DNA from: Discostella pseudostelligera
Lineage: Eukaryota > Bacillariophyta > Thalassiosirophyceae > Thalassiosirales > Thalassiosiraceae
Length of the DNA stretch: 43,115 nt
Direction of reading: 5' to 3'
Assembly (NCBI GenBank): GCA_036940085.1
Contig: JALLBK010000154.1
Location: forward strand, 1-43,115
Both the position numbers and the translations under genes were made by a program. The notes beneath the pieces were generated by a model. That model worked only from the letters and a program-made list of their open reading frames with translations, searched no databases and was not told where the DNA came from. Positions 1 to 10,831 of this stretch are shown piece after piece (the first letter of the stretch is position 1; every line of letters begins with the position of its first letter).

Positions 1-6
1 ACCCCC

Positions 7-1589
7 ATGGACGATGATGCACTTGCCCGTGCCGTAGCTGAGCAAGATTTACCTCCCGGTGTATCAGCCATTGAACAACAGGAAATTATGATGCGATTAT
101 TAACGCAGCAATTACGTCGAGGTGGCGGGGGAGATTCCAATGATGAACCATTGTCACCGGCATTGGAACAACGATTGCGTGATTTTCAATTTGCGCAACG
201 GAAGCGGAGAGAGACGTATGGGAATGAACGACCATGGGGAGTTTTGGGATTGTATGATCATTTGGGTGAGTGTGTTTGATCATAAATTCGTCATTAATCG
301 ACAAATTTGTTCTAAATATCTTTTGTTTCACTCGCTCTTGTCACATTTATATTTATCCAGCGGGGATAAGACTAGATGTCGAATGGGCCGAAGACGCCGC
401 GTGGCGACGCACACACAAGGAACCCTACCTGAGCTGGTCGGACTTTCAACAAACTCGACATGTAGGTTGGAACCGCCCCTTCTTCACATACACATTGCTT
501 TTTGCGTGCACGACAGTATTGATAGTGAGTTATGGGTTGAATGGTTGGCAAGTGGAGCCACTGAGTATCAATCCAATGATTGGACCGAGTGCAGAGACGT
601 TAATTCGGATGGGAGCCAAATATACACCCCTCATTGTGAATCAAGGAGAGTGGTATCGACTCTTCAGTCCCATGGTATTGCATGCCGGATTAATCCATTA
701 CTTTCTTAATATGGCAGCGTTGTGGTTCATTGGGAAGGCGGTGGAGCAATGTCATGGATTTGCGGCCGCGGCAATTCTATTCATTATTCCCGCCGTTGGA
801 GGGACGATATTGAGTGCCATCTTCCTACCCGAGTACATTACCGTGGGTGCATCGGGAGGAATATTTGGATTGATTGGGGCATGCATTGCGGATATTTGCA
901 TCAATTGGTCATTGTTATTTAGTAAGCAGGTGAATGCATCGGACGAAGGAGTGCGGCTGAGGCATATGAAGGTGAGTAGATCATATTTGCCAGTTGACTA
1001 CATTTTCATATCGACATCCTCACATTCTGTGTGATCATGCCTAAAGGTCCTCCTGTGGTTGCTGTTCGACATTGTCGTCAACTGTCTCGTCGGTCTTACA
1101 CCCTTTGTCGATAACTTCACCCATTTGGGAGGAATGGTCTACGGATTTTTGTGCGGGTTAAGCACCATCGAACGTCTCTCGACCGACTTCTTCGGCATGG
1201 CAACAACCTTCTGGGGTCGTGTCCGCAACGTGCTTATTCGTTTCTCGGGCTTGATTATCAGTGTTGTCTTAATTCTGATTACGACGGCAGTTCTAGTGAA
1301 CAACGATGACGGGAAGAGTCCTTGTCCCAACTGCCGATACCTCTCCTGCGTCCCATTCCCACCATGGGCAGGCGAGGATGACAAATGGTGGTACTGCGAC
1401 GACTGTTCGATGATTACGGCAGATGCGATATTGGACTCCAGTGGATATTACTCATTGTCAATGACATGTCCTGATGGTGCAATTGAGCAGATTGATTTGT
1501 CGGATCAGCTGGTTACGGATCGACAGTGGATTCAGAAGCAGCTCCCCACCTTTTGCAGAAAATATTGCGACAAGGTCTTTGCAACGTAG
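7..1589 (+). CDS. Rhomboid family intramembrane serine protease
   Basis: Three exons, 7-265, 361-971 and 1047-1589, join in frame over two GT-AG introns (95 and 75 nt) to about 470 residues. A rhomboid cleaves substrates inside the membrane. Visible family marks are the loop motif EWYRLF, HYFLN in the second membrane segment, the catalytic serine in VGASGGIFG and the catalytic histidine in THLGG. I see seven hydrophobic segments: one before the core, five or six in the core, and a last one near 1240-1300. After it comes an exported or lumenal tail of about 95 residues rich in cysteine (CPNC, SC, CDDC). The reading frame is open to the window edge, so the ATG at position 7 may not be the true start. 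The active site is complete, so I expect an active protease rather than an iRhom. The substrate and membrane are unknown. Confidence 0.9.
266..360 (+). other. Intron 1 of the rhomboid gene
   Basis: The donor is GTGAGT after an exon ending in phase 1. The acceptor is TTTATCCAG. Splicing rebuilds an alanine codon and continues the conserved frame. It is a typical intron for this window (95 nt). Confidence 0.85.
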
Positions 1590-2019
1590 GATACAAAAGT
1601 TTGAATGTTTATATATGGGAATTAGAAATCATTTTAACAAAAGAGTATCGATAGAGAACAAAATTCCATGCGTGTGACTATGTGTTAGATCGAGTGAATG
1701 CATTGAATGGTGCTTCTACTTCAGGCACTGGCGGTAAAAAAAACTGGAGGAGGCGGAGGAGGGTAGAGGTCGGTGCTCATACCTACACGCATTTCGCAGG
1801 AGACGTGAAAAAATGGCGGGAAAATCTCGACGCGTGGAAGTGATATTCATATTGGCGGGAGACTTGGAAAAATGGCGCGCCACACTCCATACCGGTCACC
1901 GTCGGTCGTCCATGTTTTGTTGCCGCCCGACGACGGCGGCGACGACGGCCACCTCTCAAGTGAGATACCTAGAGATACTTCTCGATTTGATTCAAGCAAC
2001 CTGCCAAAAGAGATCTAAT
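1590..2019. promoter_or_regulatory. Intergenic region upstream of the cyclophilin gene with two E2F-like sites
   Basis: This 430-bp gap holds the rhomboid 3' end and the cyclophilin promoter. Two copies of an E2F-like element lie at 1811-1824 (AAATGGCGGGAAAA) and 1851-1860 (ATTGGCGGGA). A GGCGCGCC palindrome follows near 1875. An ATG inside the first site opens a frame that runs into the cyclophilin, but the extra N-terminus has no family match, so I treat this stretch as promoter or 5' UTR. Confidence 0.5.
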
Positions 2020-2671
2020 ATGGCGCAACAAGACGGAGCGCCGTACACCCATGTTCAGTTTGATACGACAATGGGATCGGTTGTAATAGAACTGTATTAC
2101 AGGTGAGTCGATCGAATATCGATTGCGCTTAGCACATGACACATGACATGGTACCACGTCGATCTCGTCCTCACAATATCTACTCACAATCCAACTGTCA
2201 CTTTCCAGACACACACCCAGAACTTGCTACAATATTGCCGCGTTGGCAGAAGCCGGGTACTACAACAACACTATATTTCACCGAATCATCAAAGGGTTCA
2301 TGATACAAGGTGGGGACCCTACTGGTACCGGACGTGGCGGCGAGAGCGTATATGGGGGGAAATTCGAAGATGAGATAACACGCAACCTTAAGCACGTAGG
2401 TGCAGGAGTAGTATCAATGGCAAATTCGGGTCCGAATTCTAATGGTTCTCAGTTCTTTGTGACGCTGAAACCATGTCCGTGGCTTGATGGAAAACATACA
2501 ATTTTCGGGAGGATATATTCCGGCATGGCAGTAATTCAGCGGATGGGTCTTGTTGCGACGGACAGTGAGGATCGACCAAAAGGGGAGGTTAAGATTCATC
2601 GAGCATTTGCAATGCGTTCTCCTCCCGATGATGATTCACAGGCAATTGAAGTACTTCCTATTGTTGGTTGA
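2020..2671 (+). CDS. PPIL1: Peptidyl-prolyl cis-trans isomerase, PPIL1-type cyclophilin
   Basis: Two exons, 2020-2102 and 2209-2671, encode 181 residues, close to the usual 160-170 for PPIL1. The family isomerises Xaa-Pro bonds, and PPIL1 works in the spliceosome, where it binds SKIP/SNW1. The active-site segment reads FHRIIKGFMIQGGDPTGTG, followed by QFFVTL and the tryptophan and histidine of WLDGKHTIFG. These are the catalytic Arg, Phe, Gln, Trp and His positions. GRGGESVYGGKFEDE is a PPIL1-like loop. The intron (106 nt, GTGAGT...TTTCCAG) splits an Arg codon. I chose the ATG at 2020 because only this start gives the short PPIL1 N-terminus. A SYF1 gene, another spliceosome component, lies further along the window. 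Confidence 0.93.
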
Positions 2672-3265
2672 TGGGCATTCGATGCATCCACGAAAGGAAT
2701 TCAATGTCAATTGAGAGATATTATCTGCATGCATATCGAAAGATCATAATTTGATTGAAAGGTTAATGGATAATTAGATATTATCCAATTTGTAGTGACT
2801 CGGATGATGGACCGGATCGTCGAGCTTGCGCATCGTGTGTGATAACGAGAAGGCTCCGCCATTAATGATGCTCGTTCCCAATTGACAATGGTGCGTCGTC
2901 TTCATCTTGGGTGAGGTGATACGATGACGATAGCATTTCTCTGGTATGTAGTCTCCAGCCGCTGCATCTCGCTGCATCCACCACCATCCACCACCATCAG
3001 CACAGCCTCTGCGCTTTGCATTTGAGCCATCGTCATTTCTTCCACGTGGCAGATTGCACCTGCAATCCATCCCGCCATTTTACCTACCTCTCTAGGTTAG
3101 TACCTTTACGTACCGTCTCACCTTCGCACCCCCGGCTGGCGTTCACCGTAGGAATCAATATGACTTGACACTGGCGATTTCCGCCCAGGGCCGCATGCCG
3201 ATTTGACCATGACAAAATCCCCCACCACCACTTCCGCTTTGGAAAAGATACAATAGACCGTCACC
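2672..3265. other. Intergenic region before V-ATPase subunit F
   Basis: This 594-bp gap has no credible gene. A minus-strand frame of 98 codons at 2774-3070 is low-complexity and matches nothing I know. One E2F-like element, TCCCGCCATTT, lies at 3070-3080, about 190 bp before the start codon of the next gene, so the right half is probably the promoter. Confidence 0.45.
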
Positions 3266-3939
3266 ATGGTAAGGGCAGGCCTACGCCTCTGACAATGGCC
3301 TCAACCGCCAGAGTTGCAATATGGGAGCCTTTTTATTACTCAAAGTCGAGTGGTGGTTTTGCCGACCAACTATGGTCGACGCACCCAACGGCTAGATTTT
3401 TGTCACCGTCCACAAGTGACGATAATATTCCATTGAATCGTCTTATCTACGTGCCGCTTCTAACCTTGCGTTCGTAATTTTTACGATTTTAGGAGGCTGG
3501 AAAATTAGTGGCAGTAATTGGAGATGAGGTGAGAATTGTCGATCATCGCCTTATACAAAATATTTAGTTTTATGATTTCGCTTACCCATGTCTCATGTAC
3601 ATGTTGGTCCTCTCGTCCCAATTCACATAGGACACGGTTACCGGCTTCCTCCTCGCCGGGGTTGGTCATCGAACAGCCGACTCTTGCAACTTCCTCACTG
3701 TAAAGCAGGATACCAAACCCGAAGTTATCGAAAACACACTCAAGGCATTCACTCAACGGGATGACATTGGAATTATTCTAATTAATCAGCATGTAGCGAA
3801 CAATTTGCGTCACATATTGAAGGATTACAATCAGACGATTCCCACTATTTTGGAAATCCCGAGTAAGGAGCATCCGTATGATCCGGAACAGGATTTCATT
3901 ATGCAGCGTGTGAATATGTTCTTGGGAGGAGGTGCATAA
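3266..3939 (+). CDS. VMA7: V-type proton ATPase subunit F
   Basis: Subunit F is the small central-stalk subunit of the V1 sector, which couples ATP hydrolysis to proton pumping into vacuoles and endomembranes. The product is 115 residues, against about 118 in animals and yeast. Exons are 3266-3268, 3493-3528 and 3631-3939. The first coding exon is only the ATG, followed at once by a GTAAGG donor. Exon 2 encodes EAGKLVAVIGDE and exon 3 starts DTVTGFLLAGVGH. Family signatures are VIGDEDTVTGFLLAG, DDIGIILINQ and IPSKEHPYD, all very close to the animal protein. Introns are 224 and 102 nt. No other in-frame ATG lies near exon 2, which supports the ATG-only exon. An AATAAA occurs at 4094. Confidence 0.92.
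3269..3492 (+). other. Intron separating the start codon from the rest of VMA7
   Basis: The donor GTAAGG abuts the ATG and the acceptor reads TACGATTTTAG. At 224 nt it is the longest intron in the window. It carries no credible coding sequence, although 3295-3477 happens to be open in one frame. Confidence 0.75.
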
Positions 3940-4110
3940 ACGTAACCGATGTCGGCGCAATATTTTTGATGGAGTGCAATTCATGCGGAAGTCATTCAAT
4001 TGGATTATTCTCTAGGGTTACTACAGGTACATGTGTGTCATTCATTGGAGGGAGTATGCTACCTTGATGAGAGACTGGATAATGGTAGCACTCAATAAAC
4101 CTAAGCGGGT

Positions 4111-7100
4111 TCACCTCATGACTAGAAATGAATGCACGTCCCTGATAAAAACATTAAATGCGTTCTTGAATTGAAGACGAACAAACCTTTCCTCTCTTCC
4201 CTCTGCGGCAACCTTCGATAGCACATCCGGCTTGATTAACTCCTCGAATGCTGTGTGCAACCGACGCTGTTTCTCATCGCATCCCAATTGCTGAGAGACT
4301 ACATTCACCAATCCAATGAATTTTTGGAAATCGATGGCCGCCAGGGGGAGGAATGCCATGCCCGCCGGCTCAAGACGATCCCAGATGATAGGCTGAAATA
4401 TCACCTCTTTCATCAAGCGATAGCTGCAGTTATCAAATATGTCAGCATTCGTCGACAAGTGAGGTAAGAGTGCTTGAGACCTCAAATGCTCTCTGGCAAG
4501 CGATGCCAAGCCTTGCAATGAACTCTTCGCAACGAGTGCATCCGAGTGGCTCATTCCGAATAGAAGGGACTCCAAAAGAGAATTAAACAGATCAAATGGC
4601 AATCCGCATAGCTTTTCGGGGTATGTCTCAACCATGAATCCGACCAGCGAGAAGTAATATTGGCACAAGGTAGGAAACTGAAGTAGACCCTGCGTCATGA
4701 GGGGCAGCACTTGCTGAAGTCCAAAAAAGATGACATCCGTAATTTGGCCGGTTTCTACTCCATTGGACGAACTCGTCGACATGTTGCACACGATGGTAAA
4801 GTCCTTCGTCCCGAGGTGTATGAGCAACTGTATCGCGCACAACACGTCATTATACTTTTGCTCCTCGTCGAACTCCTCTTCCACCTCGGACCGCTTGTGA
4901 ATTACACGATTTATGCAGTGACGTTCCGAATAATACCTCAACAGAGTTGCCGAGGCTGTGAAGAGCTCAATGGATTGTTCACGCGTCATCATGGCAATGT
5001 ATTGCTCTGCGTAATCCCTAAATAGTCTCAGAAGTCCCTCGCAAATGGTGAGGTCTTCGGCATAGTATGTCATCAAACCAGACATGTGTGGTAATGATGG
5101 AGTTATGAAATGGGGTATTCTCTCGGGCTCTGACATTTCTGATGCCAGCACTATCCCACCGTAGAGTAATATGAAGAGACAAGCGGATTCTTGCGCGTTG
5201 GCGTCATCGCTCCTCACTTGTTTATTTCTTAACAAGTCGAAAAGGACAAAGAGCAGTCAGGTGAGTGTGAAATTTCACAAACGGCGATGGTTGAGAAGAA
5301 TAAGAACTTACAATAATGCGTGAACCAGCGTTGAAAATGGAGCCTCCACGGCCCTCAAAGAACTGTTTAGCATGGCGCTAGAAATCTCGCAGTGCATATC
5401 GCTACATGCAACAACCAAGCAAGTGAGAACTCTAGCCCGCTCGGCGTAGGGTAGGCGGTGATAGCCCATCACGACATCGATCGACAAATCTGCACCCATG
5501 GCTGTCGTCATCGCGGAGGATAGTTCTTGCTGTGATGCATTGTGCCTCAATGAGCCACACACGGAATGCAATGCCGCTATTTTCTCAAAGGATGTGCTGT
5601 TCACCATCAAACCACGAACAAATGCCCCCTTCTTCGCCAGCGCCAAGAGTAACGATGTGCATTCGTCCTGTACCTCCTTCTCCTGTGGCCAGTGGCAAAA
5701 GTACACGAGGCATAAAGTCGAGCAGAATGATATCACCGGCTGTGCGATCTCTGGCTTAGAATATGTGCTCAATATCCCTCCTCCGGTGGTGTCACTGTAC
5801 TCGTCCGAGGTCGGGAGGATGTACGCTGGCGCCCATCGACAAAAGAACCACAATAGTGTCTTAGCTAGCAATGGAGAGAGGCGTGGGTCGGCCGGGTAGG
5901 CTGCCACCTTCGTCGCTTGCGCTTCCGCGACAGATTGCAATGATCCGATCAAAGTCACAATTGATGATGCGCAGGATTCGCTGGTCGCCACTCCGCGGCT
6001 TGGGCGACACGCGTTTACGATAGATTCAGGAATGGAGGGTGTCTCGCCGACGCAGTCATCTGTGAGGAGGTGGCCGACAAACAGGAGAAGGATCCTGGCC
6101 TCCTCGAGAATGACCGCCACCTCAGGAGTCATGTCCCCGCCCGTCCCAGCGCCTTCAAACAATGATAACAGTCGAGGCACGCATTGTTGGAACATTTCGG
6201 ATAATGTCGTCATCGATGCCAATACGTTCAACCGTCCCAAGGATGCCGCCGAAGACATCTCCTCGCCTAAACCAGAAGCAGCAATCTCTTCCCTAATTTC
6301 GTCTAAATCGGCACCGCCCTCCCGTGCAAGGTAATGCTCCTCCAAGCACGAAATACGAGAGCGAACCCTACAGTACCGTCCGTAAAGTGGAGCAAGGATT
6401 GATGATAGCGCACGTGATACGTCCATTGCCTCCTGTCCACCGGCGTCGCTTGCTAACCAATAATCGCCTGCCATCGCATCGCTACATTGCAGTATTTGTG
6501 CAATTGCATCGTTTCTCCAATCTGCCCCCTCCATTGACTCAACGTCACCCTCCACCCGTTGACACTCGACGAGGCTCGAATTGAGGAGCCATTCCCCGAC
6601 GGCACGTAACGCCGTGAGATATCGATGGAACGATGACAACTGGCTGAGGATATGAACTTTGAAATTGGCAGTAAGGCGAGAGAGCATCGCAACGAGATCA
6701 ACTATCTCGTCGCCCAATTGTTCCAAATACATCGATAACTCTCCCTGCTGTTGCTGCTGCAACATTCGTTGCTCCTCCAATATCGACTCCAATACATTCA
6801 AACACCCTTCCATCAAGAAACTTGCATACGCCCCCTGTTCACGCTCATCATCGAATATTGCATTCCCAGTAACGGACGACAATTGTAGCAGTAGTTGACG
6901 AAGTCGATGTGCCAATCGTCCACGCTCCTTGGATGAAGACGATGGTGACGTGCGCACGGCCATGTAGACATGGAACATGGCACCCATGAATTCGGGATTG
7001 ATCAACACATCTCTCCATTTCCTAGGCGGTCGGAGTAACAGCCCAACGGCGTCGCTTTGATGATGTCTTCGACTAACCGCCGAGGGATCGCGACCACTAG

Positions 7101-8160
7101 CACCAAATTCCCATGATAACACATCTGTGGCGACATCGATAATGCATGATCCCAGCTCCTCGTCCTTAGGAGATGATGATGATGCCCCCCCATTGTCAAG
7201 GATTTGTTTTGCCAATGATGCCAATGCAGTCATGGACGTGCGCATCGCCGCATCGAGACCACACCACTGCCCATCTACGACATCATCACCACCACTGCTT
7301 CCACATTCAAATTTTCTATGGCACAGACGGTGGAATTCCGGAGACTGCTCATATCCCCCACCCACACCCAATGCGGCGAATTCTCCCACGAGTAGCTTGA
7401 CGAAGGTAGCAGACATGGTTGCTTCGTGCTGAAGTTTGTACCGTTGTGACATATCAAGGACAGACGACGCATGGAATGCATCCGATAATCGCCTATCCAA
7501 GAATTCAAATAATAATTCCTTCGATCTATTACCCTTGAAATGTATCTTTATCGGGAGGAGAGATGTCATGATTGATTCTAGATAGGATTGCCCATCATCT
7601 TTCTCTGCCAATGATGATTGATGCAGGCCATCACCGTTGATACTATCGTTGTTATTGGAGGAAGTAGTCCATCCACGTTTCCACATGCTCGCGGCACAGC
7701 TTAGACAAGCCATGGTCACCGACTTGGGCAGTGGTCCTCGACTTCTGTTGCCATTTCCAGCACCACCAACATTTCCATTGGTATTTCCAAGATGGTGATC
7801 CTTGTCCAACATGCCCAATCCTACCGCAAATAAAAAATCGCGTAGACAGCATTTGTAGGACTGTGTTCGATAATCCCATTGCTGCAATGTCGTATGACGT
7901 ACCCCCGATATGCAATGATAGAGTAGTCGTTCTTCTTCGTCTGCGCTGATACTGCTAGTGCTACTGCTACCCCCCGACAAAAAATCTAACAAGCAGCGTA
8001 GGAATAAATACCGTTCATCGCCCGATTCACGCAATCGTTCGAGATTGTAATGTAGGAGTGCTATTGGATTCAAATTATGTGGTGGTGTCGATTGTGTTGC
8101 AGTTGCGGTTGGTGGCGCCGACGACAAGATTTGAAGCAGCTCCTGTGTTGCCCCCTCCAT
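4111..8160 (-). CDS. XPO4: Exportin-4 (importin-beta family nuclear export receptor)
   Basis: Two exons on the minus strand, 8160-5312 and 5227-4111, give 1321 residues, somewhat longer than the 1151 of the human protein. The intron (5311-5228, 84 nt, GTAAGT...TTAAG) splits a Leu codon. Exportin-4 carries cargo such as hypusinated eIF5A and Smad3 out of the nucleus with Ran-GTP. The identification rests on the C-terminal third, where VLPLMTQGLLQFPTLCQYY, YPEKLCGLPFDLFNSLL and a FGMSHSD segment track human exportin-4 closely. Further upstream, GHLLTDDCVGETPSIPESI and LLWFFCRWAPAYIL also match. The N-terminal half is divergent and carries Ser- and Gly-rich inserts plus a short Gln run near 6745-6760. 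The 3' end faces VMA7, with stop codons 171 bp apart. Confidence 0.9.
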
Positions 8161-8575
8161 AATAATAATATTATTAATATTTAATGCACGGTTGCCTCGG
8201 ATGAATGAGTGTTCGTGGCCTTCTCAGCTGTGGACGGTTCGATACGAGGACGTCCTCGCCATGGTCCAAGACGACGCGGGTGAATGGATTTTTGCAGAAA
8301 TGGCGGGAAGTATCAGAGGAAGCGCGGGCCGGCGCTTCTCGTTTTCGAATTCAAATTCGAATGTCTCCAACAGTGTATTTAGGAATCAGTACCAATATTT
8401 GAAGTTGGAGGATCTTTCTCAAATTTGAATTTGAATTCAGGATACACATGGCGAGGAAACATAGCGGGAAGAAAACAAGAATATTTCGTCTGTCAGTCGA
8501 CAACCGAAGCCGCAGCCATTCACCGCTGACGACCCCGATAGACCGACCGCCGCCGCCGCCGACGACGATGACACA
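8161..8575. promoter_or_regulatory. Divergent promoter region between XPO4 and the REI1-type gene
   Basis: This 415-bp gap lies between two start codons that point away from each other. It contains AAATGGCGGGAAG at 8298-8310 and a related AGCGGGAAG at 8464. There is an AT-only palindromic stretch next to the XPO4 ATG (8161-8182). An imperfect inverted repeat has arms 8347-8361 and 8424-8438 (14 of 15 match). No gene is seen here. Confidence 0.5.
8347..8438. repeat. Imperfect inverted repeat in the XPO4/REI1 promoter
   Basis: Left arm GAATTCAAATTCGAA at 8347-8361 pairs with TTTGAATTTGAATTC at 8424-8438, 14 of 15 bases complementary, around a 62-nt spacer. The arms are AT-rich and themselves partly self-complementary, so chance is a real possibility. 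Confidence 0.4.
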
Positions 8576-10165
8576 ATGAACCGTGGCAATCTCTCCCATC
8601 AATATCCGACAGTAGCAACCATGATGTTATCGCTACCGACAGTAACCATGGCAGACTCCTCTAACGATCCTCTTCCCCAGTTAATCTCAGCAACCGCGCC
8701 GGGTAAATTCTTCTCCACGCGACTCGAACTCCAAAATCATTACAAATCGGATTGGCACAAATACAATCTCCGTCGTCGCTCATCTGGTCTGCCTATGCTC
8801 AATGAAGTCGACTTTACAGCACGTTTGGAGGCAGCGTTGGCATTACGAAGAGATAAGGAAGAACGAGAGGGGAAGGCGGGACGGAATGGATTGGCGCATA
8901 GGAAGGATAAAGATGGGGCACGATTGGAGAGGCAGCAGAAGCTGGAGAAACAGCAGCAGCAGCAGCAGCGTGGAAAGAATCGTAGGAGAAAGCCAGCGTT
9001 TGCCACCAAGCGTTCCTACGAAGGTGAAGATGATATTGCATTGCCACAGGAGGAGGAGGAAGATGTGGTGGACGAAGACGCGGTCGTCTCCATGGACGAG
9101 GGGAACGGCGGAGCAGCCGCAGCAGAAGATGACGACGAAGATATAGAAGAAGAACCACCGGAAATCAACCCCTGTCAGTCCCTTTTCGACAATCACATCT
9201 CCTCGACACCTCGCGACAACCTAATCTACCTCCAAAAGCACTATTCCTTCTACCTACCCGATTCCGAATACTGCATCGATCTCGAGGGCTTCCTCGGATA
9301 CTGTAATGAAAAGGTCCGCTGGGGGAACATTTGCCTCTATTGTCAAAAGACTTTCAAGGGTGGAGCCAATGGTGTGATACGACATATGAAAGACAAGGAA
9401 CATTGTAAGATATTGTATGAACGAAATGTCGATATGGAGGAGTATGATGTGTTTTATGATTTTAGCACGATGCCTGGAAATAGTGCCGAGGTTGTTGGCA
9501 GGAAGAAGAACAAGAAGGCTGCACGAGGTGAGAAAGTTGTCGAGGAGAACGACAGCGAGGATGAGGAGGAATGGGAGGATGTTTCTGAAGATGAGGATGC
9601 ATCGATGGAAGAGAATGAAGAGGAGGATGACGACGATGATCTCTATGACGCCTACCAGGAGGAAATGTCCACACGTGGATTTGACATTACGCCACTCGGA
9701 GAATTGATCTTTCCTGATGGTCGCATCGTCGGTCATCGCGCATTGGCACGATACTACAAACAACGATTCGCACCCGATCGGATGGAGAGGGAGGCGGTAC
9801 GTCATGCTCGAGTTGCTGCAGGTGATAGATTGCATGATGGGCGGGTGGTGAACTTGTATCAGTATGGAGACAATGCAACACCATCATCCACTGCATTCAC
9901 AAGTAATGTGGGACATTATCATTTGCCTTCCGGATCGATACCCATTGGTCGTGGTGGGAAAGGTATACTTGTCTCGAGTGGTGGTGGTGCTGGAGGTTTC
10001 ACCTCCCTTTCCCTCTATCGGTACCGTGCCGCAGTCAAGAAGCAACGGAGGGAGGATGCACGCGGTCAGAGATTGCAATACCGTTCACGAATGAATACGA
10101 ACAAGATGAACAAGAAGGGGAATAATATTGCTACTGGAGTTGTCACGGCAAAGATGCCACGTTGA
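8576..10165 (+). CDS. REI1: REI1/ZNF622-type 60S ribosome maturation zinc-finger protein
   Basis: A single exon encodes 529 residues. REI1 acts in the cytoplasm on late pre-60S particles, where it helps release Arx1 and fills the peptide exit tunnel. Recognisable blocks are HYKSDWHKYNLRRR (residues 55-68), HYSFYLPD followed by DLEGFLGYCNEKV (about 222-250), the finger CLYC...H...H (Cys253, Cys256, His270, His276), FYDFS, and VGHRALARYYKQRF near the C-terminus. Between them lie a Gln run (six Q, 8951-8968) and several long Asp/Glu-rich stretches. Finger 1 has Ala39 and Pro42 where the two zinc cysteines should be. Finger 2 keeps Cys200 but has Leu203 and no matching histidines. Three upstream Met codons make the exact start uncertain (8576, 8621 or 8648). 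Confidence 0.88.
   Translation: MNRGNLSHQYPTVATMMLSLPTVTMADSSNDPLPQLISATAPGKFFSTRLELQNHYKSDWHKYNLRRRSSGLPMLNEVDFTARLEAALALRRDKEEREGKAGRNGLAHRKDKDGARLERQQKLEKQQQQQQRGKNRRRKPAFATKRSYEGEDDIALPQEEEEDVVDEDAVVSMDEGNGGAAAAEDDDEDIEEEPPEINPCQSLFDNHISSTPRDNLIYLQKHYSFYLPDSEYCIDLEGFLGYCNEKVRWGNICLYCQKTFKGGANGVIRHMKDKEHCKILYERNVDMEEYDVFYDFSTMPGNSAEVVGRKKNKKAARGEKVVEENDSEDEEEWEDVSEDEDASMEENEEEDDDDDLYDAYQEEMSTRGFDITPLGELIFPDGRIVGHRALARYYKQRFAPDRMEREAVRHARVAAGDRLHDGRVVNLYQYGDNATPSSTAFTSNVGHYHLPSGSIPIGRGGKGILVSSGGGAGGFTSLSLYRYRAAVKKQRREDARGQRLQYRSRMNTNKMNKKGNNIATGVVTAKMPR
8951..8968 (+). repeat. CAG repeat coding for six glutamines
   Basis: Six pure CAG codons lie in the basic, Gln-rich linker of the REI1-type protein. 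They are a likely length-variable microsatellite. Confidence 0.8.
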
Positions 10166-10831
10166 GCGGTGGGCTTGTTGATACTGGTTACTCCTACTCC
10201 TAGGCAATAATGATATATGATATTTGTCCTGTAGTCCTAATGCAAAGACATGCATGCTGATCCTTACTCTACTGATAATTATCGCAGGGAGTAGATTCGT
10301 AAGGATGCCATAATTAGCCCATGGGACGATTGATGGAGTGTAAGGATAATTGCTGCCGATCGGCTTCGGATGGGATATTGTAACTCGATGTCACAGTGGC
10401 CGATGTCTCATTTTAGTTCCCCGCTCATGGGCCCAAGAAGTATGTGACATCCCAAGCCCTCGACAAAAAATTGTATCTACGAAGCCTTCTTCAGTCGCCA
10501 ACATGTCGATTTGGTTCCGCGCAGGAGATTTGAAGTTTGAACTTTGAGGAATGTCACAGGACCCGATTACTATTTTAGGCATGGCAGAGGCCACTTCTCT
10601 CCACAAAACGTTGTATGACGAGTTTTGTGGAGAGGTTATTCTTACTGTGGCTGGGTGTTCCTTTCACCAGGTACGGGTTTTAGTGAGGGTTAGTGGCAGG
10701 TACAAGTAGTGCTCGCGTTACAATTATCTTAAACATCGCACATCACTGGATAGGTGGCAAATCGAAGCCCTCGCTGAGTGCTCTCGAGTTGCATGTTGCA
10801 TTACCTACGTTATTATTTTGTCTGGTGATGA
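10166..10831. other. Intergenic region upstream of the cyclin gene
   Basis: This 666-bp gap holds no convincing gene. A 65-codon frame at 10350-10547 has no family features. The one clear structure is a perfect 13-bp inverted repeat at 10597-10634. No E2F-like site of the kind seen in neighbouring promoters was found. Confidence 0.45.
10597..10634. repeat. Perfect 13-bp inverted repeat (hairpin) upstream of the cyclin
   Basis: Arms CTCTCCACAAAAC (10597-10609) and GTTTTGTGGAGAG (10622-10634) are exact complements with a 12-nt loop. It sits about 200 bp before the cyclin start. It could be the remnant of a small transposon, a protein-binding palindrome or an RNA hairpin in the 5' leader. Confidence 0.75.

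Noticed and set aside
1813..2019. Upstream in-frame extension of the cyclophilin
   Set aside because: Its ATG lies inside an E2F-like promoter site, and the extra 69 residues resemble no cyclophilin N-terminus.
2774..3070. Minus-strand open frame of 98 codons
   Set aside because: Low-complexity Cys/Trp/Asp-rich sequence without recognised motifs; it covers a promoter region.
9254..9835. Open frame of 193 codons on the minus strand inside the REI1-type gene
   Set aside because: It lies entirely opposite conserved coding sequence, is hydrophobic only because acidic codons read in reverse give Ile/Leu/Val/Phe, and shows no family match.
10350..10547. Open frame of 65 codons before the cyclin
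   Set aside because: No domain, signal peptide or plausible partner exon.
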